This document shows positions 45,911 to 53,613 of a stretch of 64,000 bases of DNA, in pieces. Within the stretch, counting starts at the first letter, position 1, and each line of letters begins with the position of its first letter. The notes below the pieces were generated by a model that did not search any database, was not told the DNA's origin, and saw only the letters and a list, made by a program, of their open reading frames with translations. This DNA comes from Thiogranum sp963752745. Its GTDB lineage: Bacteria > Pseudomonadota > Gammaproteobacteria > DSM-19610. The position numbers and the translations under genes were made by a program. The stretch spans positions 105,155-169,154 of the forward strand of contig CAVWAK010000006.1 of NCBI GenBank assembly GCA_963752745.1, written 5' to 3'.

Positions 45911-46052
45911 AGGCTCGAACTCTTTTAGTCATTGAATTGAAAGGGCGCGGAGTATAGCAAAAGTTGCCTGATCGCAGTCTTGCAGAGGCTGGCGATTGGA
46001 GTCTATGAGGTGCCAGGATTGCGCAGGTGCCTGGCTAGTCCTGCCAGTGTTG

Positions 46053-46325
46053 CTAACGGCGTTTGCGGCTGCGGGCGGCTTTTGGATCTTCGAAACGTAC
46101 TTTCAGGGAGCGGTCGCCACCGCCACTCATGTATCCGTCCAGTGCCGCCTGGGCAGCGCGGGCTTCGTGTCCTTCCATTTCGATGAATCCGAAACCTTTG
46201 CATTTACCGGTGAAAATATCTGCAGCCACGTTTATGGAGCGCACTGTGCCGTATTCGGCAAACAATGAGCGGACGGAATCTTCAGTGGCATCTTGCGGGA
46301 GGTTGCCAACAAACAGCTTTTTCAT
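46053..46325 (-). CDS. RNA recognition motif (RRM) RNA-binding protein
   Basis: A 90-residue single-RRM protein. RNP2 is KLFVGNL at the N-terminus and RNP1 is KGFGFIEM near residue 45. A Gly/Arg-rich end (SGGGDRSLKVRFEDPKAARSRKRR in part) follows. Bacterial RRM proteins are often cold-induced, which fits its place 98 nt downstream of the cold-shock gene. AAGGA stands eight nt before the ATG. Confidence 0.93.
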   Translation of the reverse strand: MKKLFVGNLPQDATEDSVRSLFAEYGTVRSINVAADIFTGKCKGFGFIEMEGHEARAAQAALDGYMSGGGDRSLKVRFEDPKAARSRKRR

Positions 46326-46367
46326 GTGCGTATCCTTGATGGAGCCGCGCGCTTGTCGCTGGCTACG

Positions 46368-46399
46368 AGAAAAAAAGAACCCCGCGAGCGGGGTTCTTT
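46368..46399 (-). terminator. Rho-independent terminator after the cold-shock gene
   Basis: Perfect 11-bp stem AAAGAACCCCG / CGGGGTTCTTT with a 4-nt loop, followed on the minus strand by a run of T (the A run at 46370-46376 on the plus strand). It lies between the cold-shock gene and the RRM gene. Confidence 0.9.
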
Positions 46400-46423
46400 G
46401 GCTGGTACTGGCCGCTTATGTTA

Positions 46424-46630
46424 TCAGCTGGCCAGGTTGACGTTTGCAGCCTGAAGACCCTTGGGGCCTTTCTCAACGTCAAATGTCACCGACTGTCCTT
46501 CCATCAGTGACTTGAAGCCACCGCCCTGGATAGCGGAGAAATGCACAAACACATCATCGCTGCCATCAGCTGGAGAGATAAAGCCGAAGCCTTTGGATTC
46601 ATTGAACCACTTAACTGTACCGTTAGTCAT
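46424..46630 (-). CDS. Cold-shock protein, CspA family
   Basis: 68 residues from ATG 46630. Both RNA-binding motifs are intact: KGFGFISP (RNP1) and VFVHFSAI (RNP2), in the order MTNGTVKWFNESKGFGFI. It acts as a single-stranded nucleic-acid chaperone in the cytoplasm. A terminator follows its stop directly. Longer in-frame readings to 46678 are probably untranslated leader. Confidence 0.95.
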   Translation of the reverse strand: MTNGTVKWFNESKGFGFISPADGSDDVFVHFSAIQGGGFKSLMEGQSVTFDVEKGPKGLQAANVNLAS

Positions 46631-46696
46631 GTAAATTACCTTTATAAAAATAAACAAGTAATTAATTGCAGATCTCAAAAAGGTGAATTACAGGAG

Positions 46697-47199
46697 ATAC
46701 CTGGATGGAGCTTCTGAGTAGGCTTAAAGGACGTGCAACCAATTTGTATTGCAGGCGAGGGCGTCATAATGACATCAGTGTCGGAGCGATCAATCGTCTG
46801 CGGGCGCGAGTATATACGAAATTCAACAGCATAGCCCTGTATATTTCGTCGCATGCGGTTTTACCGGCGCGTGTATGGGTTGAAAATTATTGTTAAATAC
46901 ACGAATTAGCAAGTGGCTACCCGCAGTATAGCTAGTGTCCCGCACGGGTAGCTTGACTAGTATTCATCGCCGAGTATGTTTTAATGCAATTTATGTTAAA
47001 AGTTTTGTATCACATTGTAAATATAGATAAATATTATTTCTGTCTGAATGGTGTGGGGGTATTTTATCAGGTTCGGCAATCGTGCTGCGTGGGGCGGGTT
47101 CGTCTTACTGGAATAAGGTGACATTGAGATAGTTTAACGATCCGGCCAGGCTCACAAATTTATAAGTCCACTAGGGAAGATTACGCTTTTTATGCTTCT
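46697..47199. other. Intergenic region, no gene seen
   Basis: An AT-rich stretch before the island. A 63-codon frame at 46705-46896 has no ribosome binding site, no recognisable motif and unlikely composition, so I do not call it. No RNA gene was recognised. Confidence 0.6.
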
Positions 47200-47240
47200 C
47201 GCGATTGCTGCCGCTGTAACCCGCTGCAACAGCAATCGCG
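47200..47240. repeat. Inverted repeat with direct repeat in the loop
   Basis: Perfect 11-bp arms CGCGATTGCTG and CAGCAATCGCG, with a 19-nt spacer that contains most of two copies of CCGCTGYAAC in tandem. No T run follows. It may be a protein-binding site or an RNA hairpin; the function is unknown. Confidence 0.6.
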
Positions 47241-47413
47241 GCAAACACTTCTTCTGATATCGCTTCACTTCAAGGTAGTGTCACTTCAGCGCCTGTATGG
47301 TCGGCAACCTGTGGAAATGGGTTGCGGAACTGGATGTACCATCAAATTCATATGGTTCTATTTTCACGACGACAGACGCTTCAATTGCTAGTGCCCTCTC
47401 CGGTGCGCCCCAA

Positions 47414-47438
47414 TAAAAAAACCGCCTGGAGGCGGTTT
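47414..47438 (-). terminator. Original terminator of the tRNA-Val unit
   Basis: 8-bp stem AAACCGCC / GGCGGTTT with a 4-nt loop and seven T in a row on the minus strand. It lies about 20 bp beyond the CCA end of the tRNA-Val 3' fragment, in the right orientation to have ended the tRNA transcript before the island inserted. Confidence 0.85.
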
Positions 47439-47457
47439 CTGTAAATCTTGAATTATT

Positions 47458-47503
47458 TTGGTGGGCGATACTGGGTTCGAACCAGTGACCCCTGCCGTGT
47501 GAA
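47458..47503 (-). repeat. Attachment site: duplicated 3' half of tRNA-Val
   Basis: 46 bp identical, except one base in the T loop (47476), to 52093-52138 in the intact tRNA-Val gene. It covers the anticodon loop through the CCA end. Identity stops sharply on the inner side after GTGTGAA. With the terminator just outside it, this marks the outer left end of the integrated island. The following 47504-47686 holds no gene. Confidence 0.88.
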
Positions 47504-47686
47504 TCCGTTATCACACCCGTTCTGTTTCAGGTGCTTACAGACTAACACAAGAAATAACAGTCACATAGTCTGTGTTCCGATAAGGCCGAATCACGCTGAA
47601 TTTCGTTCGCAGTGTGACAAAATTGTGACAAGAATATTGCCGCCAGAATGATCCTCCGTGTTTATTTGTTACCAAAAGAATCGCGA

Positions 47687-49108
47687 CTAGCTATTTCTGT
47701 ACTTGCCCAGTTTCAGTTCATCCCACATCCAGTTGCTGTCGTAGGGTTCTTGTCCCTCGCTGGCGGCGCGGCGCAGCTCGTTATTTTCCAGATGCTTTAG
47801 CCAATCGATAACCTTTTCCCGACCCTTTTTACTTCTGGCGCATTGCCTTGGGGTTTTGTTGTCGAGTGCAGGAATGGGTTCATCCAGACACTGGTGGTAA
47901 TGTTGGTCCAACATGTTGTGGATAACCTCGGCCGCGATTTCCGGATCAATGGTATCGGCTGGTTCCAGATGGCTATCGTCTTGTTGGTGTCTTTCGTTCT
48001 CCGCTAACAGTTGCTCAGGTGTCTGAAGTTTGCTCAGGGCCGGGCCGACGAAACCGTGTAGGATTGTTTCCACCATATCCTGTCCACGCTTCGCCCGTTC
48101 CATGGAATTTGTGCTAAGCGTCAGTACACCAGGTTTCAATTCCAGTGTACCGCTGATCGGGTGTTGCCCATCCTTTAGAGTGTCGATGGCCATGCCGGCT
48201 TGAGGTTTTTCGGCGTTGGCATCCGGTTCCTGCAGCCATATCCAGGTGTGTTCATCCGGGTTGTCACGCTCCCAGTCGGGAGCGGCGTCAAGGCGATGGA
48301 CTATTTCGTCAAGTTGTTCGGCGAGGAACGGAAAACGGGTTTCGTTAAATATCAGTGCCTCGCCATCGCGGTTGATCATTTCGGGCAGCGGTTCACGCAG
48401 GCTTTTCAGGGTATGCACGAGCCAGATGGAAGTGAAGGCAGGACAAGCGTCCTGCAGAAACAATTCGCCCAGATTTTCCGGCGAAATCTCGGCCATAGCC
48501 TCCTTGCCCACTGCCCGCGAGAGTTTCTTGTTAAATTGTTTTCGCGACTCAGTCAGAACCCTGAGCAGGCTTTGTGCCGCTTCCCGGGGGAATGGCAGGA
48601 TGCCCCCGGAAAAGATGTGCCTGCCATTCATAGTCAGTACACGGGCCGCGAGCCGGTCCCACTTGACGAGATTCTGCGTGCCCATGCGTTCATGGACGCG
48701 AAATGTTTTTCCGTCACGCGCCAGGTCGCGCAAGTCGCAGTGATGGCCGGGAGAGACCTCGACCACCTCGTACAGGGAGAGCACAGAGTCTCGAAGCTGT
48801 TGTAGATAGCGGCGTCCGGGAACACTATCGCGCCAGCCGCGGCGTTTCAGGTAATCGTCGATAATGTTCTTGTCATCTGGCTGCAAGCGGCGACTGATAA
48901 AATCCTCAAACATCAAGCCAAACAACATACCCCCATAACCGTGTTCCGCAAGTTCCTGGCCGAGTTCTTCCTGGTCGATGCCGATGCGGTCGCAAACGGG
49001 AGCAAGGTGGGTATCGAAAACAGCTGCCTGCTCGTCCGACCACTCGGGTCGGTCTGCCCAATTCATAATGTTGCGTATGGCTTTGTCGGTATCGCTGCGT
49101 TTCCCCAT
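47687..49108 (-). CDS. Unknown island protein with C-terminal DEPIPAL motif
   Basis: 473 residues from ATG 49108 (a GTG at 49135 is possible). I do not recognise the full protein. The C-terminus HYHQCLDEPIPALDNKTPRQ followed by CARSKKGREKVIDWL is a short motif I recall at the end of several uncharacterised bacterial proteins. It is then followed by WMWDELKLGKYR. There are no membrane segments, and the protein is helical and acidic in its N-terminal third. It lies 134 nt downstream of hipA on the same strand. A defence or stress function is possible, but the sequence does not show it. Confidence 0.8.
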   Translation of the reverse strand: MGKRSDTDKAIRNIMNWADRPEWSDEQAAVFDTHLAPVCDRIGIDQEELGQELAEHGYGGMLFGLMFEDFISRRLQPDDKNIIDDYLKRRGWRDSVPGRRYLQQLRDSVLSLYEVVEVSPGHHCDLRDLARDGKTFRVHERMGTQNLVKWDRLAARVLTMNGRHIFSGGILPFPREAAQSLLRVLTESRKQFNKKLSRAVGKEAMAEISPENLGELFLQDACPAFTSIWLVHTLKSLREPLPEMINRDGEALIFNETRFPFLAEQLDEIVHRLDAAPDWERDNPDEHTWIWLQEPDANAEKPQAGMAIDTLKDGQHPISGTLELKPGVLTLSTNSMERAKRGQDMVETILHGFVGPALSKLQTPEQLLAENERHQQDDSHLEPADTIDPEIAAEVIHNMLDQHYHQCLDEPIPALDNKTPRQCARSKKGREKVIDWLKHLENNELRRAASEGQEPYDSNWMWDELKLGKYRNS

Positions 49109-49242
49109 GGTTTCATTCCGTTCGCGGTTTGGCACAAATGTGACATGGAATCGCCTGTCGAGATGACTTTGTCAGTTAAGTAATTCGTTGCTGGACCAGG
49201 GTGCATTATACGTAATGTTTAACAATACTCCGTATAAAACCT

Positions 49243-50478
49243 TCAGGTGGATTTCCAGTCCAGCAAACAGTAGGGATTCCGCAGTGCCCGACCCCAGAGC
49301 CGGTCACGCTCAATTGTTGCGAGATCGGCTTCTTCGCAAACCCTCACCCAGTTGTCTTCCACTACAGCGATGAATTGTTCGATCATCGCTCTGGCATCGG
49401 ACTCGCGCAACTGAAACTTACCGCTTACAGAAAGGACATTGGTCAGTGTTGCCGCGTTTCCTGCAACGCCACCAATGTTCATGGCCTGTGTCGCTTCCTG
49501 TCCGGTGCGCAGCTGTGGGCAGATGTCATAGGCTGGTGTCAGGCTTAATTGTCTCCCATCCCAGAACGCCGAGTGGTTACGCGCATGATCATCGGTATTG
49601 CCGACCAGTACATTGAAGACCAGCCGTTTGTACAATTCAGCGAGTGTTGCCAGCGGTTCAGTGAAACGCTGGCGAACCCGATCGGCCAGGTCGCTGTAAC
49701 TGGCATAGCGGGCTTCCATCTCGTTCAGTTCCAGCAGGCTCAGGCCACTCAGCATCAAACGGCGTGCCTTGCCCGTGGCGATGTCCACGCGGTCGAAGCG
49801 CTCAATCATCAGCACATCCTTACCCAGGGAAGAGGTCAGCGACACCGGTGCGACGGTCAATCCGGCAATGGCCGCCAGGCGCATGGCGATGTATTCCGCC
49901 TTGACGACTGGATAGACATCGGTGGATGAGTCGAACTTGGCAATGAAGTGTTTGCCATCATGATCGATCAGTGCCTTGGGTCGGGCGCCGCCGACACTTG
50001 TACCCCGCAGTAAGGCACGCTCCAGTTCTGGGGGCAGGGGACGATTAGCTTCCAGCAGCTCGGCGGCTTGCAGCAAATCATCGAGTGTCGGATGATCGGA
50101 CTCTCTCGGCACGTATTCAGAGGCACTGGTCTGAAAATCCAGCGCGCCAATGCGGTCGCTGCCGGACAGCAACAGGTAGTCCAGCTCATCGGCAGCCAGC
50201 TCCGGATATCTGTATCCCACAACGCGACGGCCCCAGGCATCAGGTGCAGCATCGCGCAGGCACGAATGAATGGTGTTCATGCCCAGCGGTTCGAAGGAGC
50301 CTGGTTGTAGTGGTAGTTCAAACGGCGACAAGGCAATCGCATCATCGCGCTCGCGATAGGAACGACCGTAGGTGAAGTGATGTAACCGGCCGTGTTTTTC
50401 AATACGACCCGCGACAACGGGTACCGACGTGCCGGGCAGCCAGGTCCAGACAAAAGCTTCAGTGACGTTAGAAGTCAT
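49243..50478 (-). CDS. hipA: HipA-family serine/threonine kinase toxin
   Basis: 411-residue HipA-like kinase. E. coli HipA phosphorylates glutamyl-tRNA synthetase and causes persistence; the target here is unknown. The N-terminal couple_hipA region is fused (GRIEKHGRLHHFTYGRSY). The kinase core has the Gly-rich loop around RGTSVGGARPKALI, MIERFDRV, the catalytic loop GNTDDHARNHSAFW and the metal-binding SLTPAYDICP. The start overlaps the end of the antitoxin gene by 11 nt. Confidence 0.93.
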   Translation of the reverse strand: MTSNVTEAFVWTWLPGTSVPVVAGRIEKHGRLHHFTYGRSYRERDDAIALSPFELPLQPGSFEPLGMNTIHSCLRDAAPDAWGRRVVGYRYPELAADELDYLLLSGSDRIGALDFQTSASEYVPRESDHPTLDDLLQAAELLEANRPLPPELERALLRGTSVGGARPKALIDHDGKHFIAKFDSSTDVYPVVKAEYIAMRLAAIAGLTVAPVSLTSSLGKDVLMIERFDRVDIATGKARRLMLSGLSLLELNEMEARYASYSDLADRVRQRFTEPLATLAELYKRLVFNVLVGNTDDHARNHSAFWDGRQLSLTPAYDICPQLRTGQEATQAMNIGGVAGNAATLTNVLSVSGKFQLRESDARAMIEQFIAVVEDNWVRVCEEADLATIERDRLWGRALRNPYCLLDWKST

Positions 50479-50803
50479 CGTCCAGTGCTACCTTCTTGCG
50501 CCGGCCACGCTCGGGAAGAATACTCGTGAGATTGGCCACGGTTGTGGCCAGCTTGTTAAGCTCGCCTTGATCGCCTGCCAGCAAAGGAATGCCGACGATG
50601 GTTGCCGCCTCAAACACCGTGCCCACGCCTACCTTCGGCTCGCCTTTCTCAAGGGCGATCACGGTATGACGGCTAACCCCCAAGCGCTCACTTAGTTCCG
50701 CCTGGCTCATGGCACGCTCAAGCCGGGCAGCCTTGATCATGGCGCCCAGGGTCTTCAGCACGCTGAGCGTGCTGCTGGACAGTGGAAGGGGCTCTTTCAT
50801 CAT
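50468..50803 (-). CDS. hipB: HipB-type HTH antitoxin
   Basis: 111 residues. The XRE-type helix-turn-helix is SQAELSERLGVSRHTVIALEKGEPKVG. The C-terminal tail is basic and then acidic (GRRKKVALDDDF), typical of the flexible degradable end of HipB-like antitoxins. It should neutralise HipA and repress the operon. The AT-rich region just upstream (50804-50870) probably holds the promoter and operators, though I see no clean palindrome there. Confidence 0.9.
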   Translation of the reverse strand: MMKEPLPLSSSTLSVLKTLGAMIKAARLERAMSQAELSERLGVSRHTVIALEKGEPKVGVGTVFEAATIVGIPLLAGDQGELNKLATTVANLTSILPERGRRKKVALDDDF

Positions 50804-51040
50804 AATATGTATATTTTAATCAACATTAATAGTGATAACGACTAATATAGACAACATGTCTGCAGATGTCCAGACAGGTTAAATGCCGAGTATTGAGGCA
50901 AATCCGGCTGGAATTCTCCAGTTTTTCAGGTAATTAAATGCCCAGGTATCCTAATCAGATCAATTTTGCCGCTCGCTCAAGGGTGCATATGCCCGAAAGA
51001 ACCCCGACAACACCTGAATGGATTTAGCGTAGCTCCGACG

Positions 51041-51057
51041 TGAGACCACGTGTCTCA
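51041..51057. promoter_or_regulatory. Inverted repeat upstream of the AlpA-like gene
   Basis: TGAGAC-CACGT-GTCTCA, flanked by an imperfect direct repeat CTCCGACGTGA / CTCCGACATGA at 51033-51043 and 51064-51074. It lies 45-60 bp before the AlpA-like start and could be an operator. The rest of 50870-51100 holds no gene. Confidence 0.4.
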
Positions 51058-51101
51058 TGGTGCCTCCGACATGACCGCAAGGTTTGCAAAGGAGGCACGA
51101 C

Positions 51102-51387
51102 GTGAGCACAGAGGATTCATCGAAACAGGGGAGGTATTACACCGATACCGAGATCGCCGGGTTGTTGGGGATTTCACTCGGGCGATTTGCGTAACAAGTT
51201 ATGTGGCGGCAGTCCGTTGCCGCCACGTATTCAGCCGCCCGGTTGCCGTAATCGGTTGTGGCCCTGTCAGGCCGTACATGACTGGCTGGAACAGTTCACC
51301 ATTACCGTAACCGATCCTGATATGCATGATTCAGAGCCCAGGCGTCGCGGGCGTCCCACCAAGCAGGAGGCGCGGGCGAGGCGGTGA
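51102..51387 (+). pseudogene. AlpA-family excisionase/regulator, frameshifted
   Basis: The GTG at 51102 has a perfect AAGGAGG sequence. The frame reads RYYTDTEIAGLLGISLGR and then stops at 51192. Removing one T from the TTT at 51186-51188 joins it to RNKLCGGSPLPPRIQPPG ... CQAVHDWLEQF, giving the typical AlpA layout (helix-turn-helix, then P-P-R-I-x-x-P-G and a final W-L). So a one-base insertion breaks the gene. AlpA-like proteins control integrase or excision. The 3' end overlaps the next gene (GTGA). Confidence 0.75.
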
Positions 51388-51893
51388 GCATCGCAGCAAT
51401 GAACTGGGTCTGGCAGCAAAAGCTTTCGCCCACCCCGAAACTGATTCTGATGGCACTGGCCGATGCTGCCAATGACTACGGCGTTTGCTGGCCCAGCGTG
51501 TCGACGGTGGCAACAAAGTGTTGTGTTTCCACCCGTACTGTTCGGCTGGTCATGCAAAAGCTCGTTAAGCGCGGTCTGATGTACTCCGAGCAACGCTATC
51601 GTAAAGACGGCTCCCGTTCCTCAAACCGGTATCGGTTGCGGCTGGAAGGGGGTGACAGATTGTCACCAGCTCCTGAGTCCAGCGACGCTACCCCCGGTCA
51701 GCGGTGGGAGGGGGTGTCTCATCAAGGCTCGCAGGCGGTTGGTCTCGGGTTCTGCACCTTTTTTCAATGGCGTGATCTCCACGAGATAGCGTTCCAGCAG
51801 TTCCGTGAGCGTGGTGGACTCGGCCTCGGCGCGGGAGACGAACACGCCCTTGTCCATTTCGACTTCAATGGCGCGCGCCCACTGTTCAGCTAG
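51384..51893 (+). pseudogene. Truncated HTH (replication-type) protein, chimeric 3' end
   Basis: The first 95 residues from GTG 51384 are a winged helix-turn-helix as in phage and island replication proteins (TPKLILMALADAANDYGVCW, then STRTVRLVMQKLVKRGLM). Beyond about residue 105 (near 51700) the frame runs through the antisense of the truncated integrase and has no family character. I infer a deletion that removed the rest of this gene and joined it to the integrase remnant. Confidence 0.65.
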
Positions 51894-52025
51894 AGCGCGT
51901 GTTTCAAAGGTTTTGGTTTGCAGGGGTTGGCCCTTTTTCCGGGCCTGTGCCTGCCATTGCCAGGGGCCGCGTTTTCTGAAAGTTGCCACAGTCACACTCC
52001 GCTCGTTCGCGAACGAGTGTGACAA
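51663..52025 (-). pseudogene. N-terminal fragment of a tyrosine integrase
   Basis: Reads ATFRKRGPWQWQAQARKKGQ, then TFETRALAEQWARAIEVEMDKG, TLTELLERYLVEITPLKKGA and NRLRALMRHP: the arm-binding and core-binding N-terminus of tRNA-associated tyrosine integrases. The catalytic R-H-R-Y domain is gone; homology ends near 51700. Its place right beside the tRNA 3' end is where the integrase of the 4.6-kb island should be. A 16-bp palindrome CTCGTTCGCGAACGAG (52001-52016) lies at its start. Confidence 0.75.
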
Positions 52026-52038
52026 CGCTGTGGCAAAT

Positions 52039-52085
52039 AATCAGTTGGAAACCCATTCCAGGGGTGGCGTGGTTTCCAACTGATT
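52039..52085. repeat. 15-bp inverted repeat beside the tRNA
   Basis: Perfect arms AATCAGTTGGAAACC (52039-52053) and GGTTTCCAACTGATT (52071-52085) with a 17-nt spacer, 8 bp from the CCA end of the tRNA-Val gene and just upstream of the truncated integrase. It could be an integrase arm site or a terminator for the tRNA. Confidence 0.7.
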
Positions 52086-52092
52086 GATTTGA

Positions 52093-52138
52093 TTGGTGGG
52101 CGATACTGGGATCGAACCAGTGACCCCTGCCGTGTGAA
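52093..52138 (-). repeat. Attachment site inside tRNA-Val
   Basis: The 3' half of the intact tRNA-Val gene; 45 of 46 bp identical to 47458-47503. Together the two copies bound a 4.6-kb island. Confidence 0.88.
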
Positions 52139-52168
52139 GGCAGTGCTCTCCCGCTGAGCTAATCGCCC
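52094..52168 (-). tRNA. tRNA-Val (anticodon CAC)
   Basis: 75 nt with encoded CCA. Acceptor arms GGGCGAT / ATCGCCC pair perfectly; D stem GCTC/GAGC, anticodon stem CTGCC/GGCAG around loop TTCACAC (anticodon CAC, reads GUG), T stem ACTGG/CCAGT with loop TTCGATC. All consensus positions are in place. It is an integration target: its 3' half is duplicated 4.6 kb to the left, and an integrase gene ends 34 bp from its 5' end. Confidence 0.96.
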
Positions 52169-52202
52169 TGTATATATTTCAATGACTTAGCGCTGTCAAT
52201 TT

Positions 52203-53267
52203 TCATAAACTATCAAAACTGTGACTACGATGTACTACGTTTGACACATTTTGACTGTCGGTGCTACGCAAATCACTACGCTCAAGAGCCTCCACACCGG
52301 CCCGGGCATTGTCTGGTGATAAGTGCGCGTACTTCATTGTCGTAGATATGCTGGAGTGGCGCAATATCTCGGCCACGGTACGCAACGGTACGCCTGCCTG
52401 AACCATCCAGGCCCCGCAGGTATGCCGCAGGTCATGGATATGAAAATCTTCGATACCTGTCTTTTGGCAAGCCGTGGCAAAGGATTTCTTGATGCTTCCG
52501 ATCTGACTGCCTTTGCGGGTGAATACCCAGGCAGAGTCCGGGCAGATCGTGGCCCGGTAGCCAGCCCGGCGCAGCAATGCGTCTCGTGCGGGTGCATTCA
52601 GTGGCACGGTTGAGTGTTTCTTTCCCTTCTGGTGTTCCGGCGCCAGGTGTATCACTCGACTTCTCAGATCAACCCTTGACCACTCCAGCCCCAGTAGTTC
52701 GCCGCGGCGCAGGCCGGTATGCAGCGCAATCATAATGAGGTCGGCCAGGTAGGGCGCCTGGGGTGCATGCTGGGCAACGGCCACCAGTTTGCAGGCTTCC
52801 TGCTTGGTCAGCCACCTCATACGGTGGTGCGGTTCTTTTGGGATGCGGCCCTGGGTAGGGTCTGGAAGCCCCCAGTCATATTCCCGGTTGCAGAATCGGA
52901 TCGCTGCCCTGAGGGTACCCAGTTCTTTCGCCACGGTACTATCAGATACGTCACGTGACGTTTTGTAGGCAGCAATATCTTCGGCGGTAACGGTCTGTAT
53001 CGGCTTGCCTGCAAAGTGTGGCAGCAGGGCCTTGACGGCATAGGCAGCGCGTTCTGTCGGGCGATTGGTCAGGTAGGATTCCATCACGTCTTCAAATGTC
53101 TTGTCGGCATTCGGCGAGCGTTTCCGGTGCGCGTCGGCTCTTAGCTGGTTTTCTTCGGCTTTGGCTTCCCTGTAGTCAGAATATCCACTACTTCGGCTAA
53201 TCCGCCTGCCTGCAGTATCGGAGTAGCTGATCCAGTAATACGGCGAGTCTTTGCGCTTGTAGGGCAT
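52203..53267 (-). CDS. int: Tyrosine recombinase / integrase
   Basis: 354 residues from ATG 53267 (GGAGG five nt upstream). The catalytic residues are complete: Arg in HTGLRRGELLGLEW, HxxR in HDLRHTCGAWMVQAG, His in LRHSSISTTMKYAHLSP with the nucleophilic Tyr. The N-terminus is a short arm-binding domain (YYWISYSDTAGRRISRSSG). It probably integrates the larger element to its right at the tRNA-Val. Its 5' end overlaps the excisionase gene by 127 nt in another frame. Confidence 0.94.
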   Translation of the reverse strand: MPYKRKDSPYYWISYSDTAGRRISRSSGYSDYREAKAEENQLRADAHRKRSPNADKTFEDVMESYLTNRPTERAAYAVKALLPHFAGKPIQTVTAEDIAAYKTSRDVSDSTVAKELGTLRAAIRFCNREYDWGLPDPTQGRIPKEPHHRMRWLTKQEACKLVAVAQHAPQAPYLADLIMIALHTGLRRGELLGLEWSRVDLRSRVIHLAPEHQKGKKHSTVPLNAPARDALLRRAGYRATICPDSAWVFTRKGSQIGSIKKSFATACQKTGIEDFHIHDLRHTCGAWMVQAGVPLRTVAEILRHSSISTTMKYAHLSPDNARAGVEALERSDLRSTDSQNVSNVVHRSHSFDSL

Positions 53268-53443
53268 GGTGCCTCCGTGTGTAAGGCCACCCATTCTTCC
53301 ACCGCTTTCGAAGGAATGCCAACGCGGGCACCGATTCGGACGACCGGCAGCTCTCCGTTTTCTACCATTCGCCTGACAGTACGGGCGCTTACGCCCATGA
53401 GCTGTTGCCCTGCCTCAGAAAATGTCAGGACAAGCGGTTTCAT
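53141..53443 (-). CDS. HTH excisionase-type protein
   Basis: 100 residues with a MerR-like helix-turn-helix of the excisionase family: TFSEAGQQLMGVSARTVRRM, then NGELPVVRIGARVGIPSKAVEEWV. It should steer the adjacent integrase towards excision. The C-terminal 40 residues, which overlap the integrase start in a different frame, are low-complexity and basic. Its ATG shares one base with the stop of the preceding small gene (TAATG). Confidence 0.88.
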   Translation of the reverse strand: MKPLVLTFSEAGQQLMGVSARTVRRMVENGELPVVRIGARVGIPSKAVEEWVALHTEAPCPTSAKTRRITGSATPILQAGGLAEVVDILTTGKPKPKKTS

Positions 53444-53613
53444 TAGTTATTGTGATTCCGTTCGGAGTCCCAGTTAATGCTTAGCTGCTCTATGCGTTGT
53501 TCTAGATTGGCATCCTCGTCTTCGCCTTCCTGTAGGTAGAAGGCAACGAAAAACTCATCACTATTGCCCATTTCCCCCTCCAGGCGTTTCACCCGATTGG
53601 TCAGTCTGCTCAT
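53443..53613 (-). CDS. Small acidic protein, unknown
   Basis: 56 residues (MSRLTNRVKRLEGEMGNSDE ... YLQEGEDEDANLEQRIEQL). The start overlaps the upstream stop (ATGA) and the stop overlaps the excisionase start (TAATG), so it sits in a coupled three-gene run. The predicted structure is a short coiled coil. I do not recognise a family. Confidence 0.75.
   Translation of the reverse strand: MSRLTNRVKRLEGEMGNSDEFFVAFYLQEGEDEDANLEQRIEQLSINWDSERNHNN

Noticed and set aside
46705..46896. 63-codon frame on the plus strand
   Set aside because: No ribosome binding site, no motif, and it lies in the leader region opposite the cold-shock gene.
47281..47514. 77-codon minus-strand frame across the tRNA fragment
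   Set aside because: It spans the terminator and the tRNA remnant, so it cannot be a normal gene.
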